Shown piece after piece: positions 46,341 through 55,617 of a stretch of DNA of 64,000 nt (its first letter is position 1; each line of letters starts with the position of its first letter). Location of the stretch: assembly GCF_014698735.1 (NCBI RefSeq), contig NZ_JACJTQ010000006.1, positions 112,629 through 176,628 on the forward strand. The letters are read 5' to 3'. The stretch is from Anabaena catenula FACHB-362 (GTDB taxonomy: Bacteria > Cyanobacteriota > Cyanobacteriia > Cyanobacteriales > Nostocaceae). Under the pieces are notes generated by a model. That model had not been told where the DNA came from and searched no databases. It saw only the letters and a program-made list of their open reading frames with translations. The position numbers and the translations under genes are program-made.

Positions 46341-47681
46341 ATGTCTAAGTACGACTCCCATTTAAAATGTTCATTTTGCGGCAAGTCTCAAGAGCAGGTG
46401 CGTAAATTAATCGCGGGGCCGGGAGTCTACATCTGCGATGAATGCGTTGACTTGTGTAATGAAATCCTAGATGAGGAGTTACTTGATACGAATGCTGCCG
46501 CTTCCCAACCAGCGCCACGGTCAGAACCACCTCAAAAACGCCGTACCCGTTCTGCCAATCTCTCATTTAACCAAATACCCAAACCCAGAGAGATTAAAAA
46601 ATATCTAGACGAACACGTTATCGGTCAAGACGAGGCCAAAAAAGTGTTGTCAGTGGCAGTTTACAATCACTACAAGCGCTTGGCTATTGTTCAGTCTAAA
46701 GCGAATGGTAAAGGTGGGGTCGATGATGCCATAGAACTACAAAAGTCCAATATTTTATTAATGGGACCCACTGGTTGCGGCAAAACTCTCTTAGCGCAAA
46801 CTCTGGCCAAAATCCTCGATGTCCCCTTTGCTGTTGCTGATGCCACAACTCTGACAGAAGCAGGGTATGTGGGGGAAGATGTGGAAAATATCTTGTTGCG
46901 ACTGTTGCAAGTGGCAGATTTAGATGTAGAGGAAGCACAGCGGGGAATTATCTACATCGACGAAATTGACAAAATCGCCCGCAAGAGTGAAAATACCTCG
47001 ATTACCAGGGATGTTTCTGGAGAAGGGGTACAGCAAGCTTTGCTGAAAATGTTGGAGGGAACAATTGCCAACGTTCCACCCCAAGGCGGACGTAAGCACC
47101 CTTATCAAGACTGTATCCAGATTGATACTAGTAACATTCTGTTTATCTGCGGCGGTGCGTTTGTGGGCTTGGAAAAAGTCGTAGACCAGAGAGTGGGTAA
47201 AAAGTCAATGGGCTTTGTCCAACCGGGAGAAGGTCAAAGTAAGGAAAAACGGGCAGCAGATACACTGCGCCATCTTCAACCAGATGACTTGGTAAAATTT
47301 GGCATGATTCCCGAATTCATAGGGCGGATGCCAATGGTAGCGGTGGTAGATCCCCTGGATGAAGAGGCGCTAATGGCAATTCTCACTCAACCACGCAGCG
47401 CTTTAGTGAAGCAGTACCAAAAACTGCTGAAAATGGATAATGTCCAGTTAGATTTTAAACCAGAAGCCTTAAAGGCGATCGCGCAAGAAGCCTACCGTCG
47501 CAAAACAGGGGCGCGGGCTTTGCGGGGTATTGTGGAAGAATTGATGCTGGATGTCATGTATGAGTTACCATCCCGTAAGGATGTCACTCGCTGCACTGTC
47601 ACCAAGGAAATGGTTGAGAAGCGTTCTACTGCTGAACTGCTAGTACATCCTTCTTCACTACCTAAACCAGAATCAGCATAA
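46341..47681 (+). CDS. clpX: ATP-dependent Clp protease ATPase subunit ClpX
   Basis: The 446-residue AAA+ unfoldase has an N-terminal zinc finger with C10, C13, C32 and C35. Walker A is GPTGCGKT at 142-149 and Walker B is [10 protein letters not shown]. The pore loop is GYVGED and the IGF-like loop region binds ClpP. The C-terminal sensor-2 is in [14 protein letters not shown]. It recognises tagged substrates and feeds them to ClpP. It is third in tig-clpP-clpX. Confidence 0.97.
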   Translation: MSKYDSHLKCSFCGKSQEQVRKLIAGPGVYICDECVDLCNEILDEELLDTNAAASQPAPRSEPPQKRRTRSANLSFNQIPKPREIKKYLDEHVIGQDEAKKVLSVAVYNHYKRLAIVQSKANGKGGVDDAIELQKSNILLMGPTGCGKTLLAQTLAKILDVPFAVADATTLTEAGYVGEDVENILLRLLQVADLDVEEAQRGIIYIDEIDKIARKSENTSITRDVSGEGVQQALLKMLEGTIANVPPQGGRKHPYQDCIQIDTSNILFICGGAFVGLEKVVDQRVGKKSMGFVQPGEGQSKEKRAADTLRHLQPDDLVKFGMIPEFIGRMPMVAVVDPLDEEALMAILTQPRSALVKQYQKLLKMDNVQLDFKPEALKAIAQEAYRRKTGARALRGIVEELMLDVMYELPSRKDVTRCTVTKEMVEKRSTAELLVHPSSLPKPESA

Positions 47682-47682
47682 T

Positions 47683-47764
47683 AGTCATTAGTCACTAGTT
47701 ATTAGTCATCATTAAAGGCACAATGACTAATGACGAAGGACTAATGACAAAGGACTAATGACTA
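47683..47764. repeat. ACTAATG-type tandem repeat
   Basis: Imperfect TAGTCAT / ACTAATGAC repeats fill the spacer between clpX and the hydrolase gene and run into its start codon. Confidence 0.7.
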
Positions 47765-48673
47765 ATGCCTTATATTAAGGTTCGCGGGGTTGAGCATTAT
47801 TACGAGTGGATGAAAAAACCATCAGATTTGGTAAAACCAGTGATGGTTTTTATTCATGGTTGGGCTGGTTCGTCTAGGTATTGGCGCAGTACGGCTGAGG
47901 TTTTATTAGCAGAATTTGATTGTTTACTCTATGATATGCGGGGGTTTGGACGTTCTCATGGGAAACCTACCATTGTCCAAGCTGGGGAGTCTGTGGTTGA
48001 GTCACAATCAACCGAGGAAAAAGCTGAGGCCATTGCTGAGTTAAGTTATGAATTAGAAGAATACGCTGAAGATTTGGCTGCTTTGTTAGATGGGTTGCAA
48101 CTTCCGCGTGTTTATATTAATGCTCATTCAATGGGTGCTTCCGTTGCCACTTTGTTTCTCAACCGCTACCCCGAAAGAGTGGAAAAAGCGATTTTAACTT
48201 GTAGCGGCATTTTTGAATATGATGAAAAAGCCTTTTCTGCCTTTTATAAATTCGGTGGACTAGTAGTTAAATTCCGTCCCAAGTGGTTAGGGAAAATCCC
48301 CTTGGCTGACAAGATATTTATGGCAAGATTTTTGCATAGTCCCATCCCTAAATTTGAACGTCAGGCTTTTTTACAAGATTTCATTGATGCTGATTATGAT
48401 GCAGCTTTAGGGACAATTTTTACTTCTGTTAGTAAGCACCAAGCCGAAATCATGCCCCAGGAATTTGCCAAATTAACAGTACCAACGCTGCTAGTAGCTG
48501 GGGAATATGACATCATTATTCCAGCTGAATTGGGACGGAAAGCGGCTGCACTCAGTGAGAAAGTTGAATTGGCTTTGATTCCGAATACAGCCCATTTCCC
48601 CATGCTGGAAGACCCAGAAACTTATTTGCAGCGAGTGCGAGAGTTTTTACAAATTAGTCAAAATAATTCGTAA
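47765..48673 (+). CDS. Alpha/beta hydrolase
   Basis: The 302-residue alpha/beta-hydrolase has the oxyanion region IHGWAGSSRYW, the nucleophile S122 in INAHSMGAS, an acid Asp in VAGEYDIIIP and the His in PNTAHFPMLEDP. Residues 70-100 form an acidic insertion before the nucleophile elbow. The substrate is unknown; ester or haloalkane-type hydrolysis is possible. No classical RBS is present, because the repeat runs into ATG 47765. Confidence 0.88.
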   Translation: MPYIKVRGVEHYYEWMKKPSDLVKPVMVFIHGWAGSSRYWRSTAEVLLAEFDCLLYDMRGFGRSHGKPTIVQAGESVVESQSTEEKAEAIAELSYELEEYAEDLAALLDGLQLPRVYINAHSMGASVATLFLNRYPERVEKAILTCSGIFEYDEKAFSAFYKFGGLVVKFRPKWLGKIPLADKIFMARFLHSPIPKFERQAFLQDFIDADYDAALGTIFTSVSKHQAEIMPQEFAKLTVPTLLVAGEYDIIIPAELGRKAAALSEKVELALIPNTAHFPMLEDPETYLQRVREFLQISQNNS

Positions 48674-48840
48674 TTCGTAATTCGTAATTCGTAATTCGTA
48701 ATAATGCCTACGGCAGGCTACCGCCAACGTAATTCGTAAACAGGGAACTCTTAACAGGGAATTCTTAATTTTCTCCGCGTCTCCGTGTCACCGTGTCACC
48801 GTGTCTCCGTGTCTCCGCGTCCTCCCCAAATCCCCAAATC
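48668..48840. repeat. GTAATTC and GTGTCTCC tandem repeats
   Basis: About five GTAATTC copies (48668-48703) are interrupted by a CCTACGGCAGGC palindromic piece and then resume. A second run of CCGTGTC/CCGCGTC repeats covers 48777-48822. Confidence 0.75.
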
Positions 48841-48847
48841 CCCGAAC

Positions 48848-49834
48848 TTAAACCAAACCAAGTTCTCGTTTGAGCAAATTAATAGACAGAGAACCAATGT
48901 AGTTTTCGCAGCGAATCAGTTTGGGTGGACGAATGAGATCGTCTAGAACTATTTGCACTCCTGCTTGTACGGCTAAATAGCTAGTTTGATCGGTACAAAA
49001 AGTTATTTCCGCCCGTTTGATGATTGCTTGCAGTTTATAAGCATCTTTTGGTTGGGAAGTCATCACCAATAGTTCATCCCCCCGTAAACCGTGCAGGATG
49101 ACTTCTGTAGCTCTGAGAATACCAGGACTAAGGCTGACGATGCCAATACAACTAGCTTTGGGAAGGCTTTTAACTACATTGAGTTCCTTCGCATAGTCGT
49201 GGATATCTAGGGGAATCACACGCACAGCTTTTGGCGCTGCGATCGCTTCTACTTCTCCGATAAAATATCGACTAGTGACTAATGTGGCCGAGGTAGTTTG
49301 GTCTAATACTGCCAATAATTCTTCCATTGCCACCAACTGGACTGGAATTTTTAAGGCTTCTTGTAATTCATCCACCATTAATTCCCCAGCACCAATGTCT
49401 TGAGATGGTACTACTACCAGAACTCTAGCACTACAACGCAAGCGCCAGTCTACTTCTGCTAAACATAGTTCTCGTGCTTCATTCAGAGAGCAACCTTGAT
49501 TGAGCAATTCATCCAAGGCTTGTTGGACTACTTTGTATGCTTCGGGATATTGCTTAAGAATAGGTGACTTTGACCTACTTCCGCCCTCATGACCTTGGGT
49601 TCGGACATATATTCCTGAACCTGCCAGACTTTCAACAAATCCTTCTTCCTCCAACTGCCGATAAACCTTGCTAATCGTATTGCGATGTAGTCCGGTTTGC
49701 ATTGCTAAGGCCCTAGTGCTGGGCAATTTGTATGCAGGTGGATATTGCCCAGATGCGATCGCAAATCGGATTTGATTAAACAGTTGGTTAGATGCCGGAA
49801 TTTCACTATCTGGCTGAATACGGAATTGAATCAT
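48848..49834 (-). CDS. GntR-family transcriptional regulator
   Basis: The protein has 328 residues from ATG 49834, with AGGAG 9 bases upstream. The N-terminal winged helix-turn-helix is typical of GntR: NQLFNQIRFAIASGQYPPAYKLPSTRALAMQTGLHRNTISKVYRQLEEEGFV. The C-terminal 230 residues are neither an aminotransferase (MocR) nor a clear UTRA domain, and may be a cyanobacterial periplasmic-binding-like or AsnC-like sensor. The ligand is unknown. It is divergent from the dienelactone hydrolase across about 320 bases. Confidence 0.88.
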   Translation of the reverse strand: MIQFRIQPDSEIPASNQLFNQIRFAIASGQYPPAYKLPSTRALAMQTGLHRNTISKVYRQLEEEGFVESLAGSGIYVRTQGHEGGSRSKSPILKQYPEAYKVVQQALDELLNQGCSLNEARELCLAEVDWRLRCSARVLVVVPSQDIGAGELMVDELQEALKIPVQLVAMEELLAVLDQTTSATLVTSRYFIGEVEAIAAPKAVRVIPLDIHDYAKELNVVKSLPKASCIGIVSLSPGILRATEVILHGLRGDELLVMTSQPKDAYKLQAIIKRAEITFCTDQTSYLAVQAGVQIVLDDLIRPPKLIRCENYIGSLSINLLKRELGLV

Positions 49835-50158
49835 CACCAATTCTCCTGATTACTGGTAGCTCGCTGCTCTTTATTAACTGTGTATGCTACCCGTTAAATA
49901 TATTATTGATATGTTAAGTGAGTCGGCACAATCAAACCGACGTATGTATAGTTTTGTAAAAACCTTGAACTGAGATATTTTCAAGGTATTTGTTGATTTT
50001 ACATTTCGTTACATAGGTTGATTTTTTAACGCCGATTTACTTGGATTTTGCTGATGGATATTGCGAATACATACAAGGAAAGATAATTTGGTTGAAAACA
50101 GCCTGAACATACTGGCATAGTTATATCAGACAAATACAGCCCTATAGTAAAAATTATT
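49835..50158. other. Divergent promoter region, about 320 bp
   Basis: It lies between the GntR regulator and the dienelactone hydrolase. It is AT-rich with no strong palindrome or gene. The regulator probably acts here. Confidence 0.35.
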
Positions 50159-50926
50159 ATGACAGAACGAGTTATAGACACCACAACGGTTAATCTTTCT
50201 CTACAAGACGCTACGTCAACGCCAGATAATTTGCAAATAGCTGCTTATCTGGCACAACCTCAAAATCCTGGTACTTATCCAGGAATTGTAATTCTGCAAG
50301 AGATTTTTGGTGTTAATGATCATATTCGGGATGTAACAGAACGGATTGCTAAACTAGGATATGTAGCCATTGCTCCGGCACTCTTTCAACGTCAAGCACC
50401 TGGATATGAAGCAGGTTACACCCCCGAAGATATTGAAACAGGTAGAGGCTACGCGATGCGAACCAAAGCCTCAGAATTATTAAGCGATATTCAACTAGCT
50501 ATCGATTATCTCAAAAGTCTTCCCAAAGTCAAACCAGATGCCTTTGGCTGTATTGGCTTTTGTTTTGGAGGTCATGTAGCATATTTAGCCGCCACCCTTC
50601 CAGATATTCAAGCCACCGCTTCCTTTTATGGTGCTGGTATTACCACCCGCACTCCCGGTGGTGGAGAACCTACTGTTACCCGCACTAAGGAAATTACAGG
50701 AACTATCTACACCTTTTTTGGCAGAGAAGATGGCAGTATTCCTCCAGAACAGGTAAACGAAATCGAAGCTGAATTAGAAAAATATAACATTTCCCATCAT
50801 GTGTTTCGCTACGATGGATCTGAACACGGATTTTTCTGTGACCGTCGTGCCAGCTATAATCCTAAAGCTGCGTCCGATGCTTGGGAACAAGTACAAAAAC
50901 TTTTTGCCAGCGTTTTAGCAGTGTAA
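50159..50926 (+). CDS. Dienelactone hydrolase family protein
   Basis: The 255-residue alpha/beta-hydrolase has the Cys nucleophile C135 in IGFCFGGHVAYL, Asp in FGREDGSIP and His in GSEHGFFCD, the DLH triad. ILQEIFGVNDHIRDVTERIA is the typical N-terminal signature. It may act on lactones or dienelactones; the natural substrate in cyanobacteria is unknown. It is followed after about 110 bases by the S1 protein gene. Confidence 0.92.
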   Translation: MTERVIDTTTVNLSLQDATSTPDNLQIAAYLAQPQNPGTYPGIVILQEIFGVNDHIRDVTERIAKLGYVAIAPALFQRQAPGYEAGYTPEDIETGRGYAMRTKASELLSDIQLAIDYLKSLPKVKPDAFGCIGFCFGGHVAYLAATLPDIQATASFYGAGITTRTPGGGEPTVTRTKEITGTIYTFFGREDGSIPPEQVNEIEAELEKYNISHHVFRYDGSEHGFFCDRRASYNPKAASDAWEQVQKLFASVLAV

Positions 50927-51034
50927 AAAGAGGTTTTTTAAGAGACTCCCTAGTTGATTTCTCCTGAACTCCTGGAAAGCGTAGCTTCACGAAGCAGCAC
51001 TCCTTCTTCTCATAACAATTTATCTTCAAACGTC

Positions 51035-51937
51035 ATGAATTCCGAATCACCACTTTCTCAAACAGCCAATTCGTCTTTTTCAATGGACGATTTTGCCAAA
51101 GCACTAGAAAAACACGATTACCAATTTCAAAAGGGACAGGTTGTACATGGTAAGGTGTTTCAACTTGAGCATGATGGAGCTTATGTTGATATTGGTGGTA
51201 AGTCGTCGGCTTTTCTCCCCCGCGAAGAGGCTTCTTTGAGAGCAGTAACTGATTTGACAGAAGTCCTACCGTTGCAGGAGGATATGGAATTTTTGATTAT
51301 CCGGGATCAGGATGCTGAAGGTCAAGTTACTCTTTCTCGTAAGCAGTTAGAAATTCAGCACATCTGGGAGAAACTCGTACAAATGCAGGAAAATTCCCAG
51401 ACAGTCCAAGTGCGGGTAACGGGTGTGAATAAAGGTGGTGTCACTGTTGATCTTCTTGGTTTACGAGGATTTATTCCGCGATCGCACCTCGCCGAACGTG
51501 ATAACCTAGACGCACTCAAAGGTCAAACTCTAACTGCGGGATTTTTGGAAGTCAACCTTAACACCAAAAAACTCATTCTTTCCCAACGTTTAGCCACTCG
51601 TTCTAGCAACTTCAGTTTATTAGAAGTCGGTCAATTGGTGGAAGGAAAAATTACCGGCATCAAACCTTTTGGTGTATTTGTGGAGTTAAATGGTGTCAGC
51701 GCCTTACTGCACATCAAACAGGTCAGCCAAAAATTTATTGAATCTTTGGAAAAGGTCTTTCAAATCGGTCAACCCATCAAAGCTGTAATTATTGACTTAG
51801 ATGAAGGTAAAGGTCGAGTTGCTATTTCTACCAGAGTTTTGGAAAACTTCCCTGGTGAAGTGCTGGAGAATATGGAAGAAGTGATGAGTTCAGCCGAAGC
51901 CCGTGCTAACCGTGCTGCTAATAAACAGGCAGAATAG
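51035..51937 (+). CDS. 30S ribosomal protein S1 homologue (three S1 domains)
   Basis: The protein has 300 residues from ATG 51035 (MNSESPLSQ). An upstream TTG at 50954 would add 27 low-complexity residues. Three S1 RNA-binding domains follow: KGQVVHGKVFQLEHDGAYVD, TVQVRVTGVNKGGVTVDLLG and VGQLVEGKITGIKPFGVFVE. Cyanobacterial S1 proteins are this short (Rps1 type) compared with six domains in E. coli. It is probably the Rps1B-like paralogue rather than the main S1, because of the unusual N terminus; that choice is tentative. Confidence 0.88.
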   Translation: MNSESPLSQTANSSFSMDDFAKALEKHDYQFQKGQVVHGKVFQLEHDGAYVDIGGKSSAFLPREEASLRAVTDLTEVLPLQEDMEFLIIRDQDAEGQVTLSRKQLEIQHIWEKLVQMQENSQTVQVRVTGVNKGGVTVDLLGLRGFIPRSHLAERDNLDALKGQTLTAGFLEVNLNTKKLILSQRLATRSSNFSLLEVGQLVEGKITGIKPFGVFVELNGVSALLHIKQVSQKFIESLEKVFQIGQPIKAVIIDLDEGKGRVAISTRVLENFPGEVLENMEEVMSSAEARANRAANKQAE

Positions 51938-51990
51938 GGGACTCTTAACAGGTGACAGTAAGAAGTGAATAGGTAATAGGGAAAAGAAAA

Positions 51991-52500
51991 TTACTTCCTC
52001 TTGCCTTTTACCTCTTGCTCGAACATCATTTTTACTTGACGATGGCTGTTTTGGAGTTGTTGTAATGTTTCTTGAGAAAAGGCAAAATTAATTAATCCAA
52101 TTAATTGCCACCAACTAGATAACATCGACTCCGAAGAAGCTTCCCCAAACTCAAGAGTAAAAAACTCTGTCCACCATGAAGGTGCTTGCTTTCTTTGACA
52201 ATAATTATGGCACTTACGCCAGCGTTTGCGCCACTTGATACAATCTGAAGTAGTGGGAGAATCTACGCTGATAATAGGCGGAAAATCAGCGTAACTGACA
52301 AATTTACTTAAACCTTTACCGTGGACATAAACCACATAGCGCCAACATTCAACTGTATAAATATCCTCAAAACTTATTTTGAACATCACGCAAACAGCAT
52401 CTTCAGTCACAAATCGTGTTAATTGATGGAGAGTTGAGGATTTGTGAACAATTTTTGATGTGCGAATAGGAGTTGTTTTTGGCTTGAGAGATGATACCAT
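51991..52500 (-). CDS. Hypothetical protein
   Basis: The 169-residue protein has a basic N terminus and a beta-rich centre (VCVMFKISFEDIYTVECWRYVVYVHGKGLSKFV). A Cys/Trp/Lys-rich patch (CIKWRKRWRKCHNYC) follows, then a helical end. It has no motif I recognise and no signal peptide. It is convergent with the S1 gene. The length and composition look protein-like, but no function can be given. Confidence 0.6.
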   Translation of the reverse strand: MVSSLKPKTTPIRTSKIVHKSSTLHQLTRFVTEDAVCVMFKISFEDIYTVECWRYVVYVHGKGLSKFVSYADFPPIISVDSPTTSDCIKWRKRWRKCHNYCQRKQAPSWWTEFFTLEFGEASSESMLSSWWQLIGLINFAFSQETLQQLQNSHRQVKMMFEQEVKGKRK

Positions 52501-52648
52501 GATATAAGTGTTCTTTTGAAAGTGAAAATTTTACTTTTGAAAGCGATGACACCTTTGGGATCGCTTTTCAGTTTCTAGAGCCGGAGGGCGATCTTTTTAT
52601 TTGATTTAATCTATTAAACGATATAATTCAATCGTTTGTCAATAGTCA

Positions 52649-52861
52649 ATGGGGCTAATTAAGCTAAAAATTAAAGAATTCGCTGATGAAAAGGGTTGGA
52701 CGCTCAAAGAAGTTTCTGACCGTTCCGGTGTGGCATATAGTTCTGTGAGAGCTTATGCAAGAGCGCCTGGGTTAGCTATGGTAGACTTTACATCTATACT
52801 TAAAATGGCTCGCGCTTTGGATGTAATGATTGAAGACTTAGTTGAAGTAGTAGAAGAGTAA
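52649..52861 (+). CDS. XRE-family HTH regulator
   Basis: The 70-residue single-domain Cro/C1-type repressor has LKIKEFADEKGWTLKEVSDRSGVAYSSVRAYAR as the helix-turn-helix, then FTSILKMARALDVMIEDLVEVVEE. It probably represses a nearby gene or itself. A second, frameshifted copy follows directly at 52897-53102 with about the same sequence, so this is a tandem duplication. Confidence 0.88.
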   Translation: MGLIKLKIKEFADEKGWTLKEVSDRSGVAYSSVRAYARAPGLAMVDFTSILKMARALDVMIEDLVEVVEE

Positions 52862-52896
52862 AAGACTTAAATCTTGCATCAATAATAAAAATGGGA

Positions 52897-53102
52897 ATGA
52901 TTCGGCTAAAGATTCGAGAGTTTGCTGGTGAGAAAGGTTGGACATTAAAAGAAGTATCTGACCGTTCTGGTGTAGTTTACAGCACTCTCAGAACCTATGC
53001 GCGATCGCCTGGACTAGCAACAGTAGATTTTACAGCCTCCAGAAATTAGCCCGCATCTTTGATGTCATGATTGAAGACTTGGTAGAAGTAGTGGAAGAGT
53101 AA
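52897..53102 (+). pseudogene. Frameshifted second copy of the XRE regulator
   Basis: ATG 52897 opens MIRLKIREFAGEKGWTLKEV, parallel to the gene at 52649. After VDFTA the frame reads SRN and stops at TAG. One base shift restores LQKLARIFDVMIEDL and the same VEVVEE end, stopping at 53102. A single indel near 53037 therefore breaks the copy. Confidence 0.75.
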
Positions 53103-53436
53103 TCTCACGTCAAGTCTAGACGTTCTATACAATATCTCTATAGGTTTAGACAGTAAAAATTATTTTTGGCAATAATAATAGTTAGTTAAGCGAGTTGAAT
53201 TTTGGCTAACTATGGATAATTTACCGGAAATCAAGTCTAACTCCCCTGCTGGGGGTGGTTTACCTGTAATCCAATATTGGGTAGAAAAAACCCTCTCACC
53301 ACAAGGGTTACAATTATGGCAAACCCTCAATCATAAAAGTGCGTGTTTATCCTGTGCTTGGGGTACAGGTGGACAAAAAGGGGGGTTTGTAAATGAAGCA
53401 GGAGAATATTTACAACGCTGTGCTAAAAGTGTAGAA

Positions 53437-53465
53437 GCGATAGCTTCGCTCGCCGCAGGCATCGC
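53437..53465 (+). repeat. 29-bp repeat inside the fdhF-like gene, copy 1
   Basis: It starts GCGATAGCTTCGCTC and ends CGCAGGCATCGC. It adds AIASLAAGIAA-like residues to the protein. Copy 2 at 53736-53764 is its exact reverse complement. Confidence 0.85.
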
Positions 53466-53735
53466 AGCGGAATTGCAACCAGGAATTAAACAAGATTTTT
53501 TCCAACAATATAGCATCAGTGAATTACAACAACTGACTTCTCAAGAATGCGATCGCTTGGGTAGACTTAGTTATCCTCTTATTCTCAGATCAGGATCATC
53601 CCATTATCAACGCATTAGCTGGGAAGAAGTTTACCAAATCGCTACACAAGCCTTTAGTTCAGCACCAGAACGCATTGCTAGTTATAGTTCTGGACGTTCA
53701 TCTAACGAAGCTGCATATTTATTGCAATTATTAGT

Positions 53736-53764
53736 GCGATGCCTGCGGCGAGCGAAGCTATCGC
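53736..53764 (-). repeat. 29-bp repeat inside the fdhF-like gene, copy 2
   Basis: It starts GCGATGCCTGCGG and ends GAAGCTATCGC, the exact reverse complement of 53437-53465. It is translated as about RCLRRAKLSL, just before the conserved GSNNLADCSDLC segment. Confidence 0.85.
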
Positions 53765-55508
53765 TTGGTAGTAATAATTTAGCAGACTGTTCAGATTTGT
53801 GTCACGCCCCCTCAACCGTCGGGTTAAAAAAAGTTTTCGGTTCAGGCACATCAATGGTAAGTTTAGAGAGCCTTGCAACATAGTGATTGTGTTGTTTTAA
53901 TTGGTTCTAACGCACCTGCAAACCATCCGCGATTGATGAACGAATTAATCAAATTGCGAGAAAGAGGTGGTAAAGTAATTGTTATTAATCCCCAAATTGA
54001 AATCGGTTTAGTTAAATTTGCATCTCCTGCGTTTCCCATCAAATCTTTACTCACAGGAGGTTCAGATATATCTTCTTTGTATTTACAACCAATTCCTGGT
54101 AGCGATGTTGCATTATTTGTAGGGTTGCAAAAATCCCTAATTGAACAAAATTTGATAAAAACAGAATATCTCAATTCTTATACTCAAGGCTGGCAACAAG
54201 TTATCGATTATGCTAATAATATATCCTGGAATAATATCACCACAAACTGCGGTTTATCCCAAGAAGAAATCACAGCCACAGCTTATTTAATAGGTAAATC
54301 AGAGAGTGTAGTTTTTGCTTGGGCAATGGGTATAACTCAACAAGCAAACGGAGTTGATAACATTTTTAGTATAGCCAATACAGCCTTAATGACAGGTAAT
54401 GCTGGTAAAATTGGTGCGGGAACAATGCCCATTCGCGGACATTCAAATGTGCAAGGATTTGGTTCAATGGGTGTCACAGTTCACTTGCGCGAAGAAATCA
54501 AACAAGCATTATCGAAACTATTAGGAAAACCCATCAGTGAAACTCCTGGTTATCATACCCGTGATTTAATAGAAGCAGCAGAAATAGGAAAGATAGATAC
54601 ACTCTTTTGTTTAGGGGGAAATTTGTATGCAGCGAACCCAGATTTACAGCAAGCAAAACAAGCATTATCGCAAATAGAAACAATTTTTTATGTAGCTACA
54701 AAACCGAATTTAGGACATTTTCACGGATTAGCCAAAACGCAAACTTTAATTTTACCTGTTTTCAATCGGTTTGAAAATCCTCATAAAACAACAACTGAAT
54801 CAGGTAATAACTTTGTGCGTTTAAATGATGAAGGTAAAAGTCATTTACAACCACATAATTCTGATTTGATTTCGGAAATAGAATTAATTACAGAAATTGC
54901 TCATCGTTTATATGGAGCAACACCGATAGATTGGCGTAAATTACAAGATACAGTTTATGTGAGAGACTTAATTGCTAAAACTATTCCTGGTTATGAGAAA
55001 ATAGGCACAATTGATAAAACTAAAGAAGAATTTATCATTGCAGGACGGATTTTAGAAGAACCGAAATTTTCCACATCTGATGGTAAAGCGGAGATGTTTG
55101 TCACACCTTTACCGCAATTATCTTTACCGAATAAATCAGATTTTGGAGTTTCAGAAAATCAGTCAGGAATTGTAGTCATATTGGGAACAGGACGCAGTTA
55201 TGGGCAACATAATACTGTAGTTTATCGCAGTGAAGATAAATATCGAAATATGCCCCATCGTTATTGTATTTTAATGAATAGTTTGGATGTCAAAAAAGCA
55301 GGATTTCAGGAACATCAACGAATTACAGTTAAAGGGAATGCGGGAGAATTAAACAATATTGAAATTATTTGTGGGGGAATTCGTGAAGGTGTAGCTTTTA
55401 TGTTTTATCCTGAAACTAATATTTTATTTAAAGCGGAAATTGATCCGCAAAGTGGGACACCTGCTTATAAAAGAGTTCCGGTTTTTATTTATAGCAAAAT
55501 GTAGGTTA

Positions 55509-55617
55509 TCTCGTTCCCAGTCTCAGACTGGGAATGCCATTAGGAGGCTCTGCCTCCACTTTACAAAGAAGGCAGAGCCTTCTAAAATTCATTCCCATAC
55601 AGAGTATGGGAACGAGA
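55509..55617. mobile_element. Palindromic element abutting the CRISPR array
   Basis: TCTCGTTCCCA (55509-55519) and TGGGAACGAGA (55607-55617) are exact complements bounding 109 bases. Nested hairpins inside include AGGCTCTGCC / GGCAGAGCCT. The right end runs directly into the last CRISPR repeat, replacing its outermost bases. Confidence 0.75.

Larger units (their letters stand above)
53212..55504 (+). pseudogene. FdhF/YdeP-type molybdopterin oxidoreductase, frameshifted
   Basis: Two frames join into one protein of about 763 residues: 53212-53883 and a frame re-entering near 53873 to 55504. The first part ends GSGTSMVSLE; the other frame resumes LQHSDCVVLIGSNAPANHP. The family consensus runs straight through, so one extra base (AGCC in place of a codon) near 53868 causes the break. 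Visible parts are the N-terminal CLSCAWGTGGQKGGF, SSGRSSNEAAYLLQ and the C-terminal GTGRSYGQHNTV. Two inverted 29-bp repeats at 53437-53465 and 53736-53764 are translated in frame. It could be a recent pseudogene or a sequencing error. Confidence 0.8.
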
